Shown here piece after piece: positions 15,826 through 24,821 of a DNA stretch of 64,000 nucleotides. A program made the position numbers and the translations under genes. The stretch lies in NCBI RefSeq assembly GCF_042646065.1, contig NZ_JBHRTA010000038.1:868001-932000 (forward strand), given 5' to 3'. The notes under the pieces are model-generated. The model was given only the letters and a program-made list of their open reading frames with translations, had not been told where the DNA came from and did no database searches. Every line of letters starts with the position of its first letter. The stretch's first letter is position 1. The DNA is from Parapedobacter deserti. GTDB lineage: Bacteria > Bacteroidota > Bacteroidia > Sphingobacteriales > Sphingobacteriaceae.

Positions 15826-17766
15826 ATGAAAGAACTAATACTTCGCTTTAAGACCGTGCCTCGTTGGGCAATACTGTTGTTGGATTTGCTGATACTGACT
15901 TGGTCTTTTACGCTGTCCTATTTTATTGCCAAACAGTTCAACTTCCACGACATTATCCGAGGGCACTTTCTGATTTATACAGCGATGTACAGCGGGATTG
16001 CATTACCCGTGTTTTTCCTGATGCGAATCCATACCGGATTGATCCGGTATTCGGACACGCGGGATATGCTGAAGATATTCTCCGCCATGTTGATTACTTC
16101 GGTAACCTACATGATGGTAACCTATCTAATTCTTGGACCGCTTTTGAATATTCGGGATGGCCAACTTGGACTGGTGATGTTGATCAACTTTTTTATCGCC
16201 ACCTCCTTTTTGATCATGCTTCGCATTACGGTCAAAAGCATCTATTTTATATTGATGCGGAAAGTGCGGGACGTAGACACCGTGCGGGTACTGATTTATG
16301 GATCGGACCAAAATGCTATCATGGCTAAGCAGGCGCTTGAGAACAGTACAGAATCCAAATTTATCATTATCGGTTTTATCGATACGAACAGGAGCAAACT
16401 TAACAGCTATATCGAGCGGAAGCGTGTTTATCATGTGAAAGATCTCCCGGCGTTGAAGGATCGTTATTCGATAGACCAGATGATTTTCGTAAAAGATCAC
16501 TTGGGCAGCAGGGACAAAAAAGTGATTGTGGAGCGCTGTCTTCGATTGGGAATCAAGGTGCTAACGGTCCCCCCAGCGTCGGAGTGGGTGTCTGGCAGGC
16601 TACGTTTACAGCAAATAAAGAACCTACGTATCGAAGATTTATTGCAACGGGCGCCCATTAAAATCAATAACGACCGAATCTGCGACGACTTATGCGGCAA
16701 GCGCATTCTCATCACAGGTGCTGCCGGTTCTATCGGTTCGGAGATTGTCCGTCAGGTATTGCGGTATGAGCCGCAGATGCTTATACTTTGTGACCAGGCT
16801 GAATCTCCCATGCATGAAATCCAATTGGAGATCGAAGAGAAGTATCCGTCGAGCAATGTCGTGGTAGCAATAGCTGATATCCGTAACGTAGAACGGATGC
16901 ATCAGATATTCAATGACTATCGGCCTGAGCTGGTTTATCATGCGGCTGCGTATAAGCACGTGCCTATGATGGAAAAGAACCCTGGAGAGGCCGTGAGTAC
17001 AAATGTGGGTGGGACAAAGAATATAGCAGATTTGTCTGTCCTCTTTGGCGTGAAGAAATTTGTGATGATTTCTACCGATAAGGCGGTAAATCCAACCAAT
17101 GTAATGGGAGCTTCCAAACGTATCGCTGAGATCTATACGCAGAGCCTTGACGGGCAGCAATCCATTCAGCTGGTAGGCGCGACGCCGGAGACGAGTAAAA
17201 TGGTTAAAGGAACACGTTTTATAACTACCCGGTTCGGCAATGTATTGGGATCAAATGGTTCGGTGATTCCGCGTTTCCGTGTACAGATTGAAAGAGGGGG
17301 ACCATTGACCGTAACCCATCCGGATATCACGCGTTATTTTATGACCATTCCTGAGGCTGTACAATTGGTGTTGGAGGCCGGAACCATGGGGAAAGGAGGG
17401 GAGATTTACGTGTTTGATATGGGCAAACCGGTAAAGATCGTCGACCTTGCGAGGAAAATGATCCAACTGGCCGGCTTGAAACCCGACAGGGATGTTGAGA
17501 TTGTTTATACCGGCCTGCGCGCAGGAGAAAAATTGTACGAAGAGCTATTGAGCGATGGGGAAAAGGTTGTGCCTACCCATCATGATAAAATCCACATCGC
17601 GCGGGTCAATCCAATGGATTACGAACGAGCTAAGCGTACCATCTACGAGCTGCTTGCGTTAAATGAACGGAAGAACAGCAGTGGCGTGGTCCGGAAGATG
17701 AAGGAAATTGTGCCAGAGTTCGTTAGCAAAAATTCACCTTTCGAAGCGTTGGACTCGGTGGGATGA
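15826..17766 (+). CDS. Membrane-bound nucleotide-sugar 4,6-dehydratase/epimerase (CapD/WbpM/PglF family)
   Basis: 646 residues. Four N-terminal membrane helices (about 14-35, 48-68, 83-107, 115-142) are followed by a CoA-binding-like Rossmann domain (about 150-285) and an extended SDR domain from 290. The NAD loop is TGAAGSIGSE (297-306). The catalytic segment is STDKAVNPTNVMGASKR (416-432), in which the usual SDR Tyr is replaced by Met, as in WbpM and PglF, which make UDP-4-keto-6-deoxy-GlcNAc. It would supply a deoxy amino sugar for the surface polysaccharide whose main cluster starts 10 kb downstream. Ends 10 bp from convergent fabH. Confidence 0.88.
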   Translation: MKELILRFKTVPRWAILLLDLLILTWSFTLSYFIAKQFNFHDIIRGHFLIYTAMYSGIALPVFFLMRIHTGLIRYSDTRDMLKIFSAMLITSVTYMMVTYLILGPLLNIRDGQLGLVMLINFFIATSFLIMLRITVKSIYFILMRKVRDVDTVRVLIYGSDQNAIMAKQALENSTESKFIIIGFIDTNRSKLNSYIERKRVYHVKDLPALKDRYSIDQMIFVKDHLGSRDKKVIVERCLRLGIKVLTVPPASEWVSGRLRLQQIKNLRIEDLLQRAPIKINNDRICDDLCGKRILITGAAGSIGSEIVRQVLRYEPQMLILCDQAESPMHEIQLEIEEKYPSSNVVVAIADIRNVERMHQIFNDYRPELVYHAAAYKHVPMMEKNPGEAVSTNVGGTKNIADLSVLFGVKKFVMISTDKAVNPTNVMGASKRIAEIYTQSLDGQQSIQLVGATPETSKMVKGTRFITTRFGNVLGSNGSVIPRFRVQIERGGPLTVTHPDITRYFMTIPEAVQLVLEAGTMGKGGEIYVFDMGKPVKIVDLARKMIQLAGLKPDRDVEIVYTGLRAGEKLYEELLSDGEKVVPTHHDKIHIARVNPMDYERAKRTIYELLALNERKNSSGVVRKMKEIVPEFVSKNSPFEALDSVG

Positions 17767-17775
17767 TCGCCAATA

Positions 17776-18822
17776 TCACCACCTAATCAGTGCGCTTGCC
17801 CAAGTAAACCCTGAGCCGAACGCGGCAAGGCATACCAAATCACCGGCGTTGATTTTCCCCGTTTCCCAAGCCTCACCTAACGCAATGGGGATCGAGGCCG
17901 CGGTGGTGTTTCCATACTTCTGAATGTTGTTGAATACTTGATTGTCTGAGAGTCCCAATAACTTTTGCACATATTGGCTGATGCGCAAGTTGGCCTGATG
18001 GGGAATGAGTAGGTCGATGTCGTTTTCCGACAGGTCGTTGGCGGCCAATGCTTCTTTGATCACCTCGGGGAACTTCACGACGGCTTTTTTGAAAACAGCC
18101 TGCCCGTCCATATAGGGGAGGGTGGCCCCACTTTCAAGTTGTTCTGTGGTGAGGAACAGGCCACCTAGTTCCTGATCTGGAAACGGTGGTTTTTCATCCA
18201 CCCATTTATTGGCATGAGCGCCCGGATAGTACATGGCCAGCAACTCAGCCTCGGTCCCGTCGCTGTGGAGGTGGGTACTTAAAATTCCTTTGCCGGCATC
18301 ATCGGTGGGCTGGAGCACCACGGCGCCTGCACCATCACCGAAAATGACGGAAACGTTGCGGCTACGGGTTTCAAAATCCATAGCGAAGGAGTGTTTTTCA
18401 CTGCCAACCACCAGGATGTTTTTATACATACCGGTTTTTATGAATTGGTCGGCTACTGACAATGCATATACAAATCTCGAACATTGGTTTCGGATATCAA
18501 GTGCGCCGATTTCGCGCATGCCCATTTCACGTTGGAGCAGCACGCCGCAACCTGGGAAGTAATAGTCCGGACTCAGGGTGGCAAATATGATGAAGTCAAT
18601 GTCACGTGCGGTAGTACCGGCACGGTCGATCGCGATGTGGGCAGCTTCCATGGCCATCGTTGTTGTGGTTTCGGAATGGCGGTCTGCAAATCGGCGTTCC
18701 CGTATCCCTGTGCGTTCTTTTATCCACTCATCACTGGTCTCCATAAAACGGGTCAGATCATGATTTGTATACACATTTTTTGGGACGTAATATCCTATCC
18801 CAGCTATCCTTGATCGGTACAT
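17776..18822 (-). CDS. fabH: 3-oxoacyl-ACP synthase III (FabH-like)
   Basis: 348 residues from MYRSRIAGIGYYVPKN; the open frame extends 88 codons upstream but that part overlaps clpS and its promoter and is not FabH-like. Catalytic triad visible: Cys114 (RNQCSRF), His275 (IPHQANLR) and Asn305 (KYGNTTAAS). It condenses acetyl-CoA (or another acyl-CoA) with malonyl-ACP. The residues round the cysteine differ from the common AACSG motif (Gly after CS is Arg116), so the primer specificity may differ from housekeeping FabH. Confidence 0.88.
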   Translation of the reverse strand: MYRSRIAGIGYYVPKNVYTNHDLTRFMETSDEWIKERTGIRERRFADRHSETTTTMAMEAAHIAIDRAGTTARDIDFIIFATLSPDYYFPGCGVLLQREMGMREIGALDIRNQCSRFVYALSVADQFIKTGMYKNILVVGSEKHSFAMDFETRSRNVSVIFGDGAGAVVLQPTDDAGKGILSTHLHSDGTEAELLAMYYPGAHANKWVDEKPPFPDQELGGLFLTTEQLESGATLPYMDGQAVFKKAVVKFPEVIKEALAANDLSENDIDLLIPHQANLRISQYVQKLLGLSDNQVFNNIQKYGNTTAASIPIALGEAWETGKINAGDLVCLAAFGSGFTWASALIRW

Positions 18823-18879
18823 ACGTTTCAATTTTATAGGTTTACTGATACAATTGTACGGAAATTTTATAAAAAGGCG

Positions 18880-18887
18880 TAACTTTG
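18880..18887 (+). promoter_or_regulatory. -7 box of clpS, leaderless
   Basis: TAACTTTG ends 5 nt before the clpS ATG at 18893. No strong -33 element at 19-21 bp. Confidence 0.5.
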
Positions 18888-18892
18888 TATCC

Positions 18893-19174
18893 ATGACAGT
18901 CGAGACACAGGAAGAGACGTATACGCTTGACGAGGTGTTGGCTGCTGCTTCAGCAAACCACCGGCTGATTCTCTGGAATGATGACACCAATACCTTCGAC
19001 CATGTAATCAACTGCCTGATTAAGCATCTGCAATATACCTCAGATGAAGCCGAAAAGATTGCCTGGAAGGTGCATACCGACGGCAAATGTGCGGTGTTGG
19101 AGGGTAGCTATACGGAAGTGGACATTTACCGGAAAATCCTGAAATCGGAGGGATTGACGGTAAGCATAGAATAG
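18893..19174 (+). CDS. clpS: ATP-dependent Clp protease adaptor ClpS
   Basis: 93 residues, normal for ClpS. Delivers N-end-rule substrates to ClpAP. The start MTVETQEETYTLDEVL was chosen because it directly follows the -7 box; 13 upstream codons are open but precede it. The N-degron pocket is recognisable: LILWNDDTNTFDHV (26-39) and the VHTDGKCAV segment (60-68). Confidence 0.92.
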   Translation: MTVETQEETYTLDEVLAAASANHRLILWNDDTNTFDHVINCLIKHLQYTSDEAEKIAWKVHTDGKCAVLEGSYTEVDIYRKILKSEGLTVSIE

Positions 19175-19326
19175 TAGCATCTTTTTTTTGGTCGTGCAAA
19201 CGTAACATTGTCCGCGACGCAGCTTCCCGGCTGTAATATTGCGGTTACCTAAGTTCCACAAGTGTAATAAAAGCATAATCTTTGCGGCGCTTTAGTCAGA
19301 TACTATTTTTAAAAACGAACAGGCAG

Positions 19327-21825
19327 ATGGATTTTATGCGTGGAACATTGATTGGCATATTGGTGCTATGGATGATTTGGGCGTTGCCCTTGGCGGTTAT
19401 CGGACAAGGAGGAAACGGCTCGATATCAGCTACGATAGTCGACAACGTGTCCAAGGAACCTGTTGGGTTCGCGAGTGCTGCCCTGTTGCAGCAGGAATCA
19501 AAGACTTATGTAAGCGGAATGCAAACGCAGGACGATGGACAAATTCGGTTTACGGACGTTCCAGCCGGCGTATATGCCATCCGGGTCACATTTGTGGGAT
19601 ACGAGGACCTTTTGAGGGAACAGGTCGTTGTGAGGGCCGGTCAACATGTCGACTTGGGTAAGTTATCGTTTATCCCCTCGGGGGAACTGCTCGACGAAGT
19701 GGTGGTTGAAGGAACGAGGCCAGCGATGGAGATGGGAATAGACCGGAAAATCTTCAACGTGGCACAAAGTACGCTGAGCGTTGGGGGGACTGCGGCCGAT
19801 TTGCTGACCAATGTGCCTTCGTTACAAGTGGATATGGACGGCACGGTGAGCCTGAGAGGGTCCAGCAGTGTCCGTATATTGATCAATGGACGCGAATCTG
19901 CACTGGCAGGGAGCGACGTTGCCCAATTCCTACAGTCTTTGCCGGCCAATTCAGTTGACCGCGTCGAGGTGGTGACCAATCCATCCTCAAAATACGATGC
20001 GGAAGGACAATCGGGTATTATCAACATTGTGTTGAAACGGAACACCCTGGTAGGCTTCAATGGCACAGCGAATGTTTCTGGAGGCTCATACAACAACTAT
20101 ATGGCAGGAATGAACTTGAACTTTCGCGATACTAAAGCTAACTATTACTTGGGATATACCTTCAATAGAAGAAACATGGTGGGTGATGGAATCAACGACA
20201 CAGAGTTCATCCGGACCGCCAGCATGATCAATAACCGATCGGAGAGTGGTCGACTTGGACTTAACCACAACGTCCAACTTGGGCTCGACTATTACGTGAG
20301 CGATAAAACGTTTCTTGCTTTCGGTGGGAATATCAGCGTCCGGGGCAATGAACGCGATGAGGATATCTTCTACCGGTACATCAATCATCCCCAATTTGCT
20401 GGGAACAGTACACGCCTATCGCGACAAAACGAGGACGATTTCGGTGGCGAGGTCTTCTTCGATTTCAGGCAGGGCTTTCGGCGGGACGGTGAAGAGTTAA
20501 CGGCAAACCTGACTTATGGTTACGATACGGAAAACGGCGTCAACCGGTTTAATCAGGACTATACACAACCACCAAGTGGCTTATATGAGCGCGAACGGAT
20601 CAATGATACCGAAGAGACGGGACACAACATCAACATTCAACTGGACTATGTCCGGCCTTTTGGCGATAAGGGCAATCACAAATTCGAAGCCGGTTATCGG
20701 ACCATCGTCAGAAGAGGGCTGGAGCACCAATACTCGGAGGTAGATTCTACCGTGGGCCTGCTGCCGGATTATCGGGTGAGCAACGATTTTGACATGACCA
20801 GCAGTGTGCATGCGCTGTATGGAAATTATCAAAACAAGTTGACCGAGAAACTGGGGTATCAGGTGGGGCTTCGCGCCGAACAGGCTTACCTGGATACCCG
20901 ACTAGGATTGCTCACGCCGGGTTTGTCCGATGAAGAGCGGACCGTGCCGGGGAGGCTGGACTATTTCCGGATCTATCCCAGTGTATTCCTGACACAGGAG
21001 TTTGGAAACCAAAACCAATTGCAGTTGAGTTATACCCGGCGTGTAAGCCGGCCGCGCGGGTGGCAGGTAAATCCGTTTATCGATATATCGGACAACATGA
21101 ACCACAGGCAGGGGAATCCAAACCTGATGCCGGAAGACATACATTCATTTGAGCTCGGATACACCAAAACCTGGACCGCGGTGTTGCTGACCGCTTCGGC
21201 GTATCAGCGCATCGTCCGGGACGTCACCCAGCCGATCATTTCGGCGGTAAATGAGACAACCGGTGTAACGTTGATGCAGTGGCAGAATCTGGGCAAAAGC
21301 GAGAACACAGGCTTTGAATTGATTTCCAAGATCGACATAACCAAGAAATGGGATGTCATGACCAACGTGAACGCTTTCCATACCTGGTTCAGCGGCGGAG
21401 AGGTTTTGATAGGCGATCAAGATATGGGCATTTCACCGAATTCAGGTTTTAGCTGGAATGCTAATGCTACCACGAACTACCGGTTCACTCCGCAGCTGTC
21501 GCTGCAAACCCGACTTGAGTATCAGGCTCCGAGGATAATGGCACAGGGAAAAGGAATCGAGAATTTCGTCATCGATGCAGGATTGCGGATGGATGTTTTA
21601 AACCGCAAGGGGAGTATCATGTTCAATGCCCGGGATCTATTGAACCAGCGCCGGTTTGGCGGATTCACCACCAGCAATGGCGTTCACCGCTATTTCGAAC
21701 ACCGATGGATGCGGCGGACATTTATGCTTACGTTTAACTACCGCTTCGGAAACCAGCAGATTAAGCGTGAAGAGCGGAAGCGGGACAAGGAAACGGAAAG
21801 TTTCGGCGGGGAACAGCAGTTTTAG
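19327..21825 (+). CDS. TonB-dependent-receptor-like outer-membrane protein (OMP_b-brl_3 type)
   Basis: 832 residues. A signal peptide (MRGTLIGILVLWMIWALPLA, cleaved near VIGQ) is followed by a carboxypeptidase-D-like regulatory domain (about 30-120), a plug domain (about 120-245, with TAADLLTNVPSLQVDMDG and a RVEVVTNPSSKYDAEGQSG segment) and a long barrel. The protein is like the Bacteroidota group annotated as outer-membrane beta-barrel family protein rather than SusC; no SusD partner is present. Start chosen at 19327; ATG at 19336 is also possible, and the TTG at 19282 would precede the signal peptide. The substrate is unknown. Convergent with the yjjG-like gene. Confidence 0.85.
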   Translation: MDFMRGTLIGILVLWMIWALPLAVIGQGGNGSISATIVDNVSKEPVGFASAALLQQESKTYVSGMQTQDDGQIRFTDVPAGVYAIRVTFVGYEDLLREQVVVRAGQHVDLGKLSFIPSGELLDEVVVEGTRPAMEMGIDRKIFNVAQSTLSVGGTAADLLTNVPSLQVDMDGTVSLRGSSSVRILINGRESALAGSDVAQFLQSLPANSVDRVEVVTNPSSKYDAEGQSGIINIVLKRNTLVGFNGTANVSGGSYNNYMAGMNLNFRDTKANYYLGYTFNRRNMVGDGINDTEFIRTASMINNRSESGRLGLNHNVQLGLDYYVSDKTFLAFGGNISVRGNERDEDIFYRYINHPQFAGNSTRLSRQNEDDFGGEVFFDFRQGFRRDGEELTANLTYGYDTENGVNRFNQDYTQPPSGLYERERINDTEETGHNINIQLDYVRPFGDKGNHKFEAGYRTIVRRGLEHQYSEVDSTVGLLPDYRVSNDFDMTSSVHALYGNYQNKLTEKLGYQVGLRAEQAYLDTRLGLLTPGLSDEERTVPGRLDYFRIYPSVFLTQEFGNQNQLQLSYTRRVSRPRGWQVNPFIDISDNMNHRQGNPNLMPEDIHSFELGYTKTWTAVLLTASAYQRIVRDVTQPIISAVNETTGVTLMQWQNLGKSENTGFELISKIDITKKWDVMTNVNAFHTWFSGGEVLIGDQDMGISPNSGFSWNANATTNYRFTPQLSLQTRLEYQAPRIMAQGKGIENFVIDAGLRMDVLNRKGSIMFNARDLLNQRRFGGFTTSNGVHRYFEHRWMRRTFMLTFNYRFGNQQIKREERKRDKETESFGGEQQF

Positions 21826-21851
21826 CACGTGCAGCCCGGCGGAACGAGCTT

Positions 21852-22553
21852 TTAAAGCAGCGCTGTAAGTTCACGCAGCGCGCCGATGCTCTGCCGCACG
21901 TCTGACGGTACTTCCTGGTGCTTGGGGTTGAAGTAAATAGCGTCCATGCCGACATTTTGCGCGCCGCGGATGTCTGCATCTAAGCTATCGCCAACCATCA
22001 CGCTGTCGGATATCGACGTTTTTGCGTTAGCTACGGCATAATGAAAAATACGGGGATGAGGTTTGTGGACTCCGACCGATTCTGAAATCACAATGGTGGA
22101 AAAGTACTTTCTCAAACCGCATTTTGTTACCTTGATTTCTGCAGCATCACCGAAACCGTTTGAGATCAGGTGAAGCGTATATTTTTCCTGTAAATAGCTG
22201 AGCGTTTCGTGTGCATAGGGGAAAAGGCACGTCTTTTGGGGGCACAAACGAAGATAGTCGGCCTCGAACGATTTGGGAAATAACGTCGGGTCCACGCCCA
22301 GCTCACTGAACGTATCGGCGAACCGGGCGTCGCGAAGTTCCGATTTAGTAATTTTTCCATGATGATACAGGGCCCACAGGCGGTGATTGTTGCGATTATA
22401 GGTTTCGATAAACGATTCAGCGGATCCAAACCCGAACGAACTGAATCGGTAGGTGTCAAACAGTTCTAGCAGTGTTTCTTCGGCATTTTTTTCGAAATCC
22501 CAGATGGTATGGTCAAGATCAAAGAAGATATCTTTTTTGTTCTTTTTGCTCAT
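21852..22553 (-). CDS. YjjG-type HAD nucleotidase
   Basis: 233 residues. HAD motifs in order: FFDLDHTIWDF (10-20) with the two catalytic Asp, LISNGF in the middle (motif II Ser), a Lys in VHKPHPRIF (motif III) and GDSLDADI (motif IV). The family removes phosphate from noncanonical pyrimidine nucleotides. The -7-like TACCTTTG on the minus strand (22565-22558) ends 4 nt before the ATG, so the message is probably leaderless. Confidence 0.88.
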   Translation of the reverse strand: MSKKNKKDIFFDLDHTIWDFEKNAEETLLELFDTYRFSSFGFGSAESFIETYNRNNHRLWALYHHGKITKSELRDARFADTFSELGVDPTLFPKSFEADYLRLCPQKTCLFPYAHETLSYLQEKYTLHLISNGFGDAAEIKVTKCGLRKYFSTIVISESVGVHKPHPRIFHYAVANAKTSISDSVMVGDSLDADIRGAQNVGMDAIYFNPKHQEVPSDVRQSIGALRELTALL

Positions 22554-22557
22554 GGGG

Positions 22558-22565
22558 CAAAGGTA
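22558..22565 (-). promoter_or_regulatory. -7 box of yjjG-like gene, leaderless
   Basis: Minus-strand TACCTTTG 4 nt upstream of the ATG at 22553. The -33 region is not conserved. Confidence 0.45.
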
Positions 22566-22657
22566 CGGATTTCAGGCCGCTTGAACTATTAGCATAGTTT
22601 AAATATTGCAGCACGTCTGCATGCGATATGTGACATTCTCATGTCTTAGTCAAATTG

Positions 22658-22699
22658 TCCGTCGGATTATCCGTCGATTCATTGAAATTGGTACTTTTG
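22658..22699 (+). promoter_or_regulatory. Promoter region of the kinase-regulator-heme operon with direct repeats
   Basis: The -7 box TACTTTTG is at 22692-22699. In place of a TTTG -33 element there are two direct repeats TCCGTCG with 12-bp period (22658 and 22670), the layout expected for an OmpR-type regulator that activates from the -33 position. The operon's own response regulator is the obvious candidate; this is inference. Confidence 0.45.
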
Positions 22700-22721
22700 T
22701 AGGGTATTAGATTTGTACGGT

Positions 22722-23603
22722 ATGCGTAAGCCCTTAATATTGTTTTACTTCCTAGTTTTCTATGCCACTGCGCAATTGATCTGGTGGGGGGTGTTGCTTA
22801 TTGAAGTGCAGCCCGACCGGAAAGTGATGATCATCGGCGAGGGAATTTTTTTCATGCTCATTTTTGTGGTGGGTGCCCTTAAGTTGAAAAAGGCGTTTGT
22901 GCGCGAGCAAAAAATACAGCAGCAGCAGCAAAACTTTCTGCTGGCTGTAACTCATGAACTGAAATCGCCGCTCGCCGCAATTAAATTAGCTATTCAGACG
23001 ATCCTGAAACGGGATCTGACTAAAGATCAGCGCGAACAGTTTCTGTCTAATTCCCTGAAAGATATTGAAAGGCTCGATGACTTGGTCGGTAACGTGCTGA
23101 TTGCAACGAAGCTAGCTGACCTGCGCTATAATTTCCCTAAAGAGCGTATTGATCTCAGCGAACTGGTAAAGAATGTGTCAGGGAGGCTACAGATCCACTC
23201 CTGCACTACGCAGGTAATCAAAACCGAGCTGCAACCGGACATTCAGATCGAAGGCGACCGATTCGCGATCACCAATGTGGTGACCAACCTGATTGAAAAT
23301 GCCGTTAAGTATTCCCCACCATGTGCCCATGTGCTCGTAAGGTTAGTAAACGAAAATGATCAAGTGGTTTTCAGCGTGGCTGATCATGGTATTGGTATCG
23401 CAGACGAGGAAAAACGGCTGATATTTAATAAATTCTATCGCGTAGGTAATGAGGATACACGGAAAACCAAGGGTACCGGTCTGGGGTTATATATAGTAAA
23501 GACGGTGTTGGAGAAGCACCGCGCGCAGATAAAAGTGAAAGATAACTCACCTTCAGGAAGTATTTTTGAAGTGATATTTAACAACCATTATGCAACAAAC
23601 TAA
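22722..23603 (+). CDS. Sensor histidine kinase
   Basis: 293 residues. Two membrane helices (about 5-27 and 36-55) with a very short periplasmic loop, then a Gln-rich linker and a HisKA domain with the H-box AVTHELKSPLAA (His78), N-box near IENAVKYSP, and the ATP lid DHGIGI and GTGLGLYIV. The lack of a sizeable sensor domain suggests that it senses something in the membrane or through a partner. ATG 22722 was preferred to TTG 22713. The 3' end overlaps the regulator gene by 14 bp, so the two are translationally coupled. Confidence 0.9.
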   Translation: MRKPLILFYFLVFYATAQLIWWGVLLIEVQPDRKVMIIGEGIFFMLIFVVGALKLKKAFVREQKIQQQQQNFLLAVTHELKSPLAAIKLAIQTILKRDLTKDQREQFLSNSLKDIERLDDLVGNVLIATKLADLRYNFPKERIDLSELVKNVSGRLQIHSCTTQVIKTELQPDIQIEGDRFAITNVVTNLIENAVKYSPPCAHVLVRLVNENDQVVFSVADHGIGIADEEKRLIFNKFYRVGNEDTRKTKGTGLGLYIVKTVLEKHRAQIKVKDNSPSGSIFEVIFNNHYATN

Positions 23604-24306
23604 GCAACGGATCTTATTGGTCGAGGACGAAGAGCACCTGCTGGATGCTATCAAGCTCAATCTCGAACTGGAAGGTTACCGGGTCTCTGCGGCTACCGAT
23701 GGCAAGAAGGCCCTGAAAATATTCAAAGAAGAACGCTTCAATTTGGTGATACTCGACGTCATGATTCCGGAGATCGACGGGTTCCAGGTGGCCGAAACGA
23801 TACGGCTGCAAAACACCGAGGTGCCCATTATGTTTCTGACTGCTAAAAACAGCAGTGAGGACCGGATCACGGGGCTTAGGAAGGGTGCCGACGATTACCT
23901 TGTCAAGCCGTTTAATTTGGAAGAGCTGATCTTGCGTGTAGGCATACTGGTACGGCGCGGCATGAAAGGGGACGAATTGAAGGAGCTCAATTCGTATACC
24001 ATTGGCGATAAGACCATCTATTTCAATTCCTTTGAACTGCACCATGCGGACGGTACAGTGACATCATTAACAAAAAAGGAAACCATGCTGCTTAAGCTGC
24101 TAATTGAACGCCGTAATGAGGCGGTTTCCCGCGAACAGATACTGGAGACCGTGTGGAACTACGATGTCTATCCTTCAACGCGCACCATTGACAATTTTAT
24201 CCTTACCTTCAGGAAATATTTTGAGCCCGATCAGAAACATCCGATATTTTTTCATTCCATCCGTGGCGTAGGCTATAAGTTTACCGATAACCCGCAAGCT
24301 TCATGA
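23590..24306 (+). CDS. OmpR-family response regulator
   Basis: 238 residues. Receiver with acidic pair in VEDEE, phospho-acceptor Asp56 (LDVMIPE), Thr84 and Lys106 (KPF), then a winged-helix DNA-binding domain (about 140-232; RTIDNFILTFRKYF is the recognition helix). Partner of the upstream kinase. Overlaps the next gene by 4 bp. Confidence 0.93.
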   Translation: MQQTKQRILLVEDEEHLLDAIKLNLELEGYRVSAATDGKKALKIFKEERFNLVILDVMIPEIDGFQVAETIRLQNTEVPIMFLTAKNSSEDRITGLRKGADDYLVKPFNLEELILRVGILVRRGMKGDELKELNSYTIGDKTIYFNSFELHHADGTVTSLTKKETMLLKLLIERRNEAVSREQILETVWNYDVYPSTRTIDNFILTFRKYFEPDQKHPIFFHSIRGVGYKFTDNPQAS

Positions 24307-24821
24307 TGACATCCAGGACACGGGCGGTGGTGTTGGTAGGTGCGTTTTTGTTGTTGGTTTGGGCTATCTATGACAATAGCTACCAACTGGCGGTAATGAT
24401 TGGGGGGGCGATGGGGTATCTGACGTGGAGCCATTATCGGGAAGGAACGGTTTTTATTGCTTCCCAAGCCTTTCAGCAGCAGGACTATGAAAAGACGCGC
24501 CGGTTGCTCGCCGATATCAAGCGGCCGGATTATTTGCGTAAAGGGAGACGGAATTACTATGAGTTCATGAGCGGTAACCTCGCTCTTAAAGCGGAAGACT
24601 ATGATGCGGCGGAACGGCATTTCCAGATCGCTTCGCGTCTGCCATTCCGACGGCCCAATGATAAAGCGATCATTCTGGTCAATTTGGCAAACATTAACCT
24701 CCGCAAAAAGGACTTTGAGCGGGTAAGGGCTTACGTGACGCTTGCCCGTAAGTTGGAGGTGACTTCCCGTGTAGCGCAGATAATCAATAAAATTGAAAAC
24801 GAAATACCTAAAGATCAATAG
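24303..24821 (+). CDS. Membrane-anchored TPR-like protein
   Basis: 172 residues. Two hydrophobic helices near the N-terminus (about 8-22 and 27-42), then helical repeats resembling TPR units (YEFMSGNLALKAEDYDAAER, followed by LVNLANINLRKKDFERVRAY). Start overlaps the regulator stop as ATGA; its stop overlaps the hemE start by 1 base. The function is not known; its place between a two-component system and heme genes suggests a link to heme synthesis or its signal. Confidence 0.6.
   Translation: MMTSRTRAVVLVGAFLLLVWAIYDNSYQLAVMIGGAMGYLTWSHYREGTVFIASQAFQQQDYEKTRRLLADIKRPDYLRKGRRNYYEFMSGNLALKAEDYDAAERHFQIASRLPFRRPNDKAIILVNLANINLRKKDFERVRAYVTLARKLEVTSRVAQIINKIENEIPKDQ

Noticed and set aside
19327..21825. 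SusC/SusD polysaccharide uptake locus
   Set aside because: No SusD gene follows and the barrel looks like the OMP_b-brl_3 type rather than SusC.
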